A DNA stretch of 38,602 bases, taken from the NCBI GenBank assembly GCA_902615045.1, contig CACMNP010000011.1:1-38602 (forward strand), read 5' to 3'. The stretch is from an uncultured Pelagibacteraceae bacterium. GTDB taxonomy: Bacteria > Pseudomonadota > Alphaproteobacteria > Pelagibacterales > Pelagibacteraceae. Made by a program: the position numbers and the translations under genes. Positions 33,559 to 38,602 of this stretch are shown here, in pieces. Every line of letters starts with the position of its first letter. Within the stretch, counting starts at the first letter, position 1. The notes under the pieces are model-generated. The model did no database searches, had not been told where the DNA came from, and was given only the letters and a program-made list of their open reading frames with translations.

Positions 33559-34067
33559 TAAATATCTCCTGTTTGCTCGTCACCTGTTGTTTGAAGAACT
33601 AAATTTTTATAATCTTCAGGAATTCTTAAAGTTTCAGATAAAATAAATAAACATGATGCAATTGGAATAACAGATTGCACAAAAGGTTGCGGAACCCACT
33701 CTAATGTTACTAAAGTCTCTCCAGTTATAAGAGTTAAAACCAAGTAACCATAGTAAGCCAATAATATTAAAAAACCATAAACGACTAATTTTGACACTAC
33801 AAAGAAAATTTTTCTAAGTGCTAATGGAAAGGCTTTGAAAATACTTGGGACACTTATATGAGAACCTTTCAAAGCCGCATAAGCTGAACCATAATAAGTT
33901 ATCCATGCAAGTTGAACAGCTGCAACCTCGTCATACCAAACCAAAGCACTGCCAGCAAAACGAAAAGTAACACCAAGTAAAACTGTTACTGCTAATGCTA
34001 CCATCATTATAAACAGTATTAGTTTTAAAATTTTTTCGTACGAATTTATAAATTTTTGCAATGTCAT
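33558..34067 (-). CDS. dctQ: TRAP transporter small permease DctQ (system 2)
   Basis: A 169-residue four-helix membrane subunit of the TRAP transporter. The conserved VLLGVTFRFAGSALVWYDEVAA pattern (a W-x-x-E-E/A-A motif in the family) and AAYAALKGSHISV-type segment (SAYAALKGSHI) match DctQ. It starts with ATG immediately after a run of eight A residues and a hairpin that sits between it and dctP. It has no obvious Shine-Dalgarno. Confidence 0.93.
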   Translation of the reverse strand: MTLQKFINSYEKILKLILFIMMVALAVTVLLGVTFRFAGSALVWYDEVAAVQLAWITYYGSAYAALKGSHISVPSIFKAFPLALRKIFFVVSKLVVYGFLILLAYYGYLVLTLITGETLVTLEWVPQPFVQSVIPIASCLFILSETLRIPEDYKNLVLQTTGDEQTGDI

Positions 34068-34075
34068 TTTTTTTT

Positions 34076-34098
34076 CAGGCCCTCTGGTAGAGGGCCTG
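34076..34098 (-). promoter_or_regulatory. Hairpin between dctP and dctQ (system 2)
   Basis: A perfect 10-base stem, CAGGCCCTCT at 34076-34085 with its complement at 34089-34098, and a three-base loop. On the minus-strand transcript it follows the dctP stop by 12 bases and is followed by an A-run and then the dctQ ATG, not by U residues. It is therefore not a classical terminator; a 3'-end protecting stem, a processing site or a translational block are more likely. Confidence 0.8.
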
Positions 34099-34110
34099 TT
34101 ACAAATTATG

Positions 34111-35085
34111 TTAATTTGCTAAAGACGATACTTTATCAATTAACGCACCACCAGTTGGTACTTCTGACGCGAATTGATCGTATATTCCTTTACTTGCACT
34201 AATGAAAGCACCTTTGTCAGCTTCGTTAACTTGAACTCCAGCTGATTTGATAACTCCCAATAAAGATTTTTCAAGATTAGCAGCCTCAGCATAAACAAAT
34301 TTTTGTGTATCTTTAGCAGCTTGCTCTAAAATACTTTGTACATCTGCAGGTAGTTTGCTCCAATGATCTTTATGTACTGTTACATAAGCAGGAGTGTAAA
34401 CGTGACCTGTGATTGATAAATATTTTTGAACTTCTTGGAATTTAGCACTAGCAATTTGAGCATATGGGTTTTCTTGTCCATCCATTGTTCCTGTTTTCAA
34501 AGCAGTAAATACTTCTGAGAAAGACATTGGAGTTGGGTTTGCGCCATATGATTGGAACATTTTAACTCTCCATTTTGATTTAGGTGTTCTTAATTTAATT
34601 CCTTTTAAGTCACCTGGAGTGTTAATTGGTCTAGTGTTGTTTGTGATATGTCTAAATCCATTTTCCCAAACAGCAATAACTTTGTATCCAGTTTTATCTT
34701 CAAGATTTTTAAACATTCCTGGTAAAACTTGGCTTTCAACTTTATTCATGTGTTTTCTGTCTTTAATAATGAAAGGCATATCAAATACACCAAACTCATC
34801 ATGAATAGATGCCATTACTGATGAAGGTAACCACATGTTAACTGTACCTAATTTTAGTTTTTGCATTCCTTGTTTGTCTTTACCAAGTTGCGAAGAACCA
34901 AAAACAGTTACTTTTCCTTTGCTGCCTAATCTCTCATTTGCAAGTTTAGCAAAATGATCAACTGATGCAGAAAATAAAGATCCAGGTTTTCCTACGTGTC
35001 CAAATTTTACTTCAGTTGAATTTGCTGAGAAACTTAAAAATAGAGACGATAATAAAACAACAATTATCTTAAAATATTTGTTCAT
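34111..35085 (-). CDS. dctP: TRAP transporter substrate-binding protein DctP (system 2)
   Basis: A 324-residue periplasmic binding protein. The signal peptide MNKYFKIIVVLLSSLFLSFSANS is followed by TEVKFGHVGKPGS. The carboxylate-binding arginine is in KLRTPKS (R166), and MDGQENP (N206) is the second binding element of the DctP/SiaP/sugar-acid type. AAGAGGGA precedes the ATG. It should bind an organic acid such as a hydroxy-, keto- or sugar acid. The operon continues through dctQ and dctM into hydratase-like and CoA-transferase genes. Confidence 0.94.
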   Translation of the reverse strand: MNKYFKIIVVLLSSLFLSFSANSTEVKFGHVGKPGSLFSASVDHFAKLANERLGSKGKVTVFGSSQLGKDKQGMQKLKLGTVNMWLPSSVMASIHDEFGVFDMPFIIKDRKHMNKVESQVLPGMFKNLEDKTGYKVIAVWENGFRHITNNTRPINTPGDLKGIKLRTPKSKWRVKMFQSYGANPTPMSFSEVFTALKTGTMDGQENPYAQIASAKFQEVQKYLSITGHVYTPAYVTVHKDHWSKLPADVQSILEQAAKDTQKFVYAEAANLEKSLLGVIKSAGVQVNEADKGAFISASKGIYDQFASEVPTGGALIDKVSSLAN

Positions 35086-35088
35086 ATT

Positions 35089-35096
35089 TCCCTCTT
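35089..35096 (-). promoter_or_regulatory. Ribosome binding site of dctP (system 2)
   Basis: AAGAGGGA on the minus strand stands just before AATATG, a strong Shine-Dalgarno for the start at 35085. It is nearly the same as the site before the other dctP gene. Confidence 0.7.
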
Positions 35097-35172
35097 AAGT
35101 TTGTTTTTTTAAAACAGCTTATAGAAAATATGGATGCAGTGCTAGGGATTAAATTGGCGTATAGGAAAAAAA

Positions 35173-35442
35173 TTATCGATCTTTAAATTCAAGATTGCCT
35201 CGGGAGTCGACACTCTTTTTGACATGCTGATAGTAGGTAGGATTATCAATCAGTCTTGACATATCTATACCCTTATTCTCATAACGTCTTTTTATTGTCA
35301 TTCTTGGGATTATTACGAGGTTCATATTATCAATGAAGTCCTCGGTCCACTCTTTTTCTATCTTATCTTTAACCAATCTTTTCAAAAATACTCTCAGATC
35401 AGAGCAACTAAGGTGTTTAATTTTTTCGTTATACAATACCAT
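35173..35442 (-). CDS. Small basic protein of unknown function
   Basis: An 89-residue hydrophilic, lysine- and arginine-rich protein beginning MVLYNEKIKHLSCSDLR and ending LEFKDR. It has no signal peptide and no membrane segment; its mixture of helical stretches (FLKRLVKDKIEKEW) and single cysteine gives no family. It is 24 bases after the ten-cysteine gene, on the same strand, and 87 bases before dctP of system 2. Its codon use and G+C look slightly less AT-rich than its neighbours. I think it is real but cannot say what it does. Confidence 0.55.
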   Translation of the reverse strand: MVLYNEKIKHLSCSDLRVFLKRLVKDKIEKEWTEDFIDNMNLVIIPRMTIKRRYENKGIDMSRLIDNPTYYQHVKKSVDSRGNLEFKDR

Positions 35443-35466
35443 TTTGATGAATATATAATCTTGGTA

Positions 35467-36168
35467 TTATCTTGCAAGTTTAATGAATATATCTCCCATG
35501 CCTGACTGAAGCTGATCTAATGGAGTATTATTTCTAAGCGTACAATATCTGCCTGTCACCTGGTGTCTATCTATGGCATTAACATTATATTGAGTGCATG
35601 TTTTGGCTTTGTGTAATAAACCAATGACCAGTTTTCCATCTACTACTGAAACTTGTTTCGTATCTAAATCATTGCCATTACAAAAATATTTTTTGTTTAC
35701 CCTTTCAGGAAAATCTGTTTTCCCACAAGGATTTTCAATTGTGAACACATAAAATTCTTTTTCTATACCTTTAAATTTATGCTTCATCTTAGTTGTTTTT
35801 GAATATTTCATTAAATCGCAGGAACATGGAATGCAGCATCTATAATATTCACCACATATCTTTTTACCTGTATTGTTTTCAGTTAAATAGACATATTCCG
35901 GTACTGCATTTGGGCTTATTAAAGAACCTGATACCGCACAATATAATTTATTGTATTCTACAAAATCTTCATAAGAGATATCTTTATCAATTATATATTT
36001 AAAAAATTTAGGACCTGCCGCATTTCTATTTCTGTCTGGGAAAATTTTATTCCAATCATTAACGATATCTTGATAATAGTTTTTTTCTTGAGAATTTGCT
36101 GAATTTATCGGAATTGAAAAAAAAATAATAAATATAATAAGACTAATTGTGTTTTTAATACTGTGCAT
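35467..36168 (-). CDS. Exported ten-cysteine protein of unknown function
   Basis: A 233-residue protein with a signal peptide (MHSIKNTISLIIFIIFFSIPINSANS). The mature part has ten cysteines, five of them clustered in KICGEYYRCCIPCSCDLMKY (about 104-123) and the rest spread to the C-terminus (NPCGK, YFCNG, KTCTQY, RYCTLR). In the periplasm they would form disulfides or, for the CCxxCxC cluster, hold a metal. I recognise no family. It follows a 47-residue membrane peptide by 11 bases and precedes the small basic protein. Confidence 0.75.
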   Translation of the reverse strand: MHSIKNTISLIIFIIFFSIPINSANSQEKNYYQDIVNDWNKIFPDRNRNAAGPKFFKYIIDKDISYEDFVEYNKLYCAVSGSLISPNAVPEYVYLTENNTGKKICGEYYRCCIPCSCDLMKYSKTTKMKHKFKGIEKEFYVFTIENPCGKTDFPERVNKKYFCNGNDLDTKQVSVVDGKLVIGLLHKAKTCTQYNVNAIDRHQVTGRYCTLRNNTPLDQLQSGMGDIFIKLAR

Positions 36169-36179
36169 TAATTAATGAT

Positions 36180-36323
36180 CTAAAAACCCATATTTGACCA
36201 GTTGCTTCGGTCTTGAGTTTTGCTATTGAATTTTTTTAATTCTTCCTCAGATGGTTCCCTAAAAAGATACATAACAATTCCTGAAACAAATAATGCCAAT
36301 AATGATAAAGAACAAATAGTCAT
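36180..36323 (-). CDS. Small single-span membrane peptide, 47 residues
   Basis: An ATG frame of 47 codons fills most of the 213-base gap between the ten-cysteine gene and the UnbV gene. It has a hydrophobic N-terminal helix (MTICSLSLLALFVSGIVMYL), then a charged tail REPSEEELKKFNSKTQDRS ending in NMGF. The clean membrane-plus-hydrophilic layout, matching strand and spacing (11 bases before the next start) support it. The tail should face the cytoplasm or periplasm as a docking segment. No family is recognised and no ribosome site is evident. Confidence 0.55.
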   Translation of the reverse strand: MTICSLSLLALFVSGIVMYLFREPSEEELKKFNSKTQDRSNWSNMGF

Positions 36324-36381
36324 AAGCTTGATATATAAAAGCTTTGTAATTTTTCAACACTATATAATGAGTAGTATTGTC

Positions 36382-37809
36382 CTATAATTTTTGTCTAAAT
36401 TCGTAAGTTTTATTTAATTCATCTATATCAAATGTTTCTATTGATCCATCAGTCCATTTAATTTCAACTTTAAAGTCTTTTTCACCTTTTCTTATTCCAT
36501 AATGAGCAACTGGTTCCATCTGACAAAGATATCCTGAGCCTGCATCAATTGTTTTTGAGTGAATTCTCTTATTAGATTTCATTGTTACTGTTGCCCCTCT
36601 TGCTGGAGCTCCATACAGATTAAGTGGTTTAATTCGTAAATAATTAAAATTTGTAATATCTGCTTTATATAAAGTTAACGGTTGAAACCCTGACTCACCA
36701 TGTGAAACTAATAATTCTAAAATTCCATCGCCATCAACATCTGCAACAGCTGCACCTGTACCAAGACCAACTGTCTCTAAACCATTTTCCATTTTAATTT
36801 CTTTAAATATTCCACCCTCTAAAACTTTGAAAAGTTTATTTGGTTCTCCAATATTATTCATGAAAATTTCATCATATCCATCATTATCAAAATCAGCTGA
36901 AATAACTGTTCTAATTTTAGTAGGATCATTATATGGAGATGTTGATATATCTTTAAATTTATCTCCATCTAAAACATATGCTCTATGCATTCCATCCCAG
37001 TTTGAAGATAAGATATCTAATCTTCCTCTATACAAAAGGTCACTCAGAGCTGTTCCTCTACCATTTTCAAATCTATCTTGTACTGCATACTCTTCAGCAA
37101 CATCTTGGAAAGAACCTTTAGAATTATAATATAAAAAGTTGTCTCCTCTCTCATTTGCTGCAAAAATATCAGATCTATCCGAAAGAATATGTCCTGAAAC
37201 AATAGCTCTACCTCCAGTAACTTTATCAATTGATAATGATTTAGCTTGATCTTTTATTCGATCTCTAATTAATTCATAAAATCGAGTAGGACCTCCATAA
37301 TTTGCAACATAAATACCATATGCACCATCACCATTTCTATCTACACAAACAACTGACCTACCTGCAGTTAAGTTTAATTCACTTTGATTGATTTCTTTTT
37401 CAAATAAATCTTCGAATTTATTGTTATTTAAATCTATTAGTCGATCAGAATAAATTTTTGATCCACTGTATGTATCAGTATTTAAAAAATATATTTCCTC
37501 ATAGCCATCTTGATCGATATCACATGCGGCAACACCAATTGTTCTTCTCTCTTCATCTGTAAATATTTTTTCGTTTACAATATTTATTAATTTTCCATCT
37601 TTATAAGAAAGAGCAAGATTTTTAAAACCAAAACCTGTTACCACAAAATCATATTTATTATCTTTGTTAACATCAGTAACTGAAACTCCATAGCTTAATC
37701 GAAACTCATTTCCTACTATTTGATCAGTTATATTTAAGAAAAAATCTTTAGCGTTTGCATAATTAAATATTGATAAAATACTGAGAAAAATGAAGATAAT
37801 TTTTTTCAT
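36382..37809 (-). CDS. Exported FG-GAP/UnbV (CRTAC1-like) repeat protein
   Basis: A 475-residue protein with a signal peptide (MKKIIFIFLSILSIFNYANA). The body is a run of FG-GAP/VCBS-type repeats with calcium-binding-like D-x-D-x-D-G elements (DVNKDNKYD, DIDQDGYEE, DRNGDGAYG, DFDNDGYDE, DVDGDGILE), forming a beta propeller. A C-terminal ASPIC/UnbV domain (about 400-470, GAPARGATVTM to KWTDGSIETF) follows. Such proteins are exported and bind calcium; function unknown. The ATG at 37809 is preferred over a TTG two codons upstream. It lies 50 bases after the small membrane protein. Confidence 0.88.
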   Translation of the reverse strand: MKKIIFIFLSILSIFNYANAKDFFLNITDQIVGNEFRLSYGVSVTDVNKDNKYDFVVTGFGFKNLALSYKDGKLINIVNEKIFTDEERRTIGVAACDIDQDGYEEIYFLNTDTYSGSKIYSDRLIDLNNNKFEDLFEKEINQSELNLTAGRSVVCVDRNGDGAYGIYVANYGGPTRFYELIRDRIKDQAKSLSIDKVTGGRAIVSGHILSDRSDIFAANERGDNFLYYNSKGSFQDVAEEYAVQDRFENGRGTALSDLLYRGRLDILSSNWDGMHRAYVLDGDKFKDISTSPYNDPTKIRTVISADFDNDGYDEIFMNNIGEPNKLFKVLEGGIFKEIKMENGLETVGLGTGAAVADVDGDGILELLVSHGESGFQPLTLYKADITNFNYLRIKPLNLYGAPARGATVTMKSNKRIHSKTIDAGSGYLCQMEPVAHYGIRKGEKDFKVEIKWTDGSIETFDIDELNKTYEFRQKL

Positions 37810-37859
37810 AATCAAGCTCTTTATTAGAATTTAAAAATTATAATATGAGATAAATTAGC

Positions 37860-38057
37860 TTAATCAAGTAAGCCTAATATTGAATAAATAACCAACCCTA
37901 TAATTGCTGCAAAGAAAATTAAAAATGAAATTTGACTAAAAATATTATTCTTTGATCTAATTTCTCCCTTTTTGTACTTTCTAATCTGAATTATACCAAA
38001 CCTAATTACTATTAAACCAAGGATTAAAAGCGATACTTTAAATAAAAATTCAATCAT
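37860..38057 (-). CDS. Small two-helix membrane protein
   Basis: A 65-residue protein with two hydrophobic helices (FLFKVSLLILGLIVIRFGII and ISFLIFFAAIIGLVIYSILG) separated by a basic loop, KYKKGEIRSKNN. The basic loop suggests both ends face out and the loop lies in the cytoplasm. It overlaps the DUF4174 gene by four bases (ATGA), so the two are cotranslated. The function is not known. Confidence 0.75.
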   Translation of the reverse strand: MIEFLFKVSLLILGLIVIRFGIIQIRKYKKGEIRSKNNIFSQISFLIFFAAIIGLVIYSILGLLD

Positions 38058-38599
38058 TTTTTTTTATTTTTCTTATAATTTTCCATCCATTTGTTAAATA
38101 CAATTATTGCATCATTCATGTCTTTTGTTTTATTTGGATGATTCTTAGCCCTACCTAGCATAGTTGCAATAACATTTACTTGATATTTTATTGGTCTCTT
38201 TTTTATGGCTGAAACAGTAAACAATGCTTTTTCTTTATCTTTAAATCCTAAGCCCTTTAAGGTTGTCTCTGGTTTATAATCTGAAAATAAAGAAAGATTT
38301 AATGGTTTAAATTTTTTATCTTTGATTAGTTTATTCATTGGCATTTTATCAACTATTCCAAAGATTTTTTTTGTATATATTTTATCTAACTCAATTTTTT
38401 TTGTGCCATCAAAACCAATTAAAGTAATTTCAAATTTTTTTGATTTATCTAATTTCGTAACTAATTTTATATATCTTTTGTGAAAGCCTTTGATGTCTTT
38501 TTGATACAAATCTTTTGATCTTTTATATTCTGGATGACTGTAATTAGGTGTACTAAGAACTAACAATCTACATTTCCATAGATATTTTTTAAAACTCAT
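38054..38599 (-). CDS. DUF4174-domain protein with C-terminal extension
   Basis: A 181-residue hydrophilic, lysine-rich protein. The N-terminal part fits DUF4174: YLWKCRLLVLSTP at the start, then FEITLIGFDGTKKIEL and KIFGIVDKMPM, corresponding to the LiG-DG and IDxMPMRR ends of that domain. DUF4174 is thioredoxin-like in predicted fold. A further conserved-looking segment follows (about 120-175, including YQVNVIATMLGRAKNHPNKT). The visible frame starts three bases from the window edge, so a longer N-terminus with a signal peptide cannot be excluded. It overlaps the small membrane protein gene. Confidence 0.7.
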   Translation of the reverse strand: MSFKKYLWKCRLLVLSTPNYSHPEYKRSKDLYQKDIKGFHKRYIKLVTKLDKSKKFEITLIGFDGTKKIELDKIYTKKIFGIVDKMPMNKLIKDKKFKPLNLSLFSDYKPETTLKGLGFKDKEKALFTVSAIKKRPIKYQVNVIATMLGRAKNHPNKTKDMNDAIIVFNKWMENYKKNKKK

Positions 38600-38602
38600 T
38601 AA

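Noticed and set aside
1..38602. tRNA, rRNA, CRISPR arrays, insertion sequences, prophage genes
   Set aside because: No cloverleaf, repeat-spacer pattern, transposase or phage protein was seen on reading both strands.

Overview
The window looks like a piece of a SAR11 (Candidatus Pelagibacter-type) alphaproteobacterial genome. The DNA is very AT-rich (roughly 30% G+C by eye) and genes are packed with overlaps or gaps of a few bases. No gap exceeds about 215 bases, there are no mobile elements, tRNAs, rRNAs or CRISPR arrays, and the content is dominated by uptake systems for small organic solutes. The assignment is inferred from these traits and not from a database match.

Left part (1-10.9 kb): a long minus-strand operon for glycerol-3-phosphate (G3P) and glycerophosphodiester use. 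It runs ugpB, an RNA hairpin, ugpA, two tandem ugpE-type permeases, ugpC, a glycerophosphodiester phosphodiesterase, a 2H-type phosphoesterase, glpK, an exported histidine phosphatase and an exported protein cut by the window edge. Divergent from ugpB is a short glpD lacking the usual C-terminal domain, followed by a family-5 uracil-DNA glycosylase. Together these import G3P and its diesters, release G3P, and feed it to the respiratory chain or central metabolism.

Middle part (10.9-24 kb): a ybgC-like thioesterase with a DUF3047 exported protein; a five-gene operon (TRAP dctP, terminator-like hairpin, dctQ, dctM, an NCS1 permease, a zinc alcohol dehydrogenase); and, divergent from it, a plus-strand run of a GMC oxidoreductase, a TerC membrane protein, an SDR dehydrogenase, an M23 peptidase, a 2-keto-4-pentenoate-hydratase-like protein and an M24/creatinase-fold hydrolase.

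Right-middle (23.5-35.1 kb): serine-glyoxylate aminotransferase with a renalase-like flavoprotein and an exported protein (minus strand). Divergent from it are an enolase-superfamily dehydratase/racemase and a large FAD/4Fe-4S D-2-hydroxyacid dehydrogenase. These meet tail to tail a second TRAP operon (dctP-hairpin-dctQ-dctM) that continues into an enoyl-CoA hydratase-like and a CaiB-type CoA-transferase gene. This region reads as a hydroxyacid or sugar-acid uptake and catabolism locus of unknown substrate.

Right end (35.1-38.6 kb): a minus-strand run of poorly characterised proteins: a DUF4174 protein with its small membrane partner, an FG-GAP/UnbV (CRTAC-like) exported protein, a 47-residue membrane peptide, a ten-cysteine exported protein and an 89-residue basic protein.

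The most coherent unexplained signal is that all three solute-binding-protein genes (ugpB and both dctP genes) carry a strong Shine-Dalgarno in front and a perfect 10-11 bp hairpin immediately behind, before the membrane-component genes. That is a simple way to make far more binding protein than permease. I found no convincing wholly new biological system. The best candidates for new biochemistry are the 2H phosphoesterase embedded in the G3P operon and the TRAP/CoA-transferase/hydratase locus.
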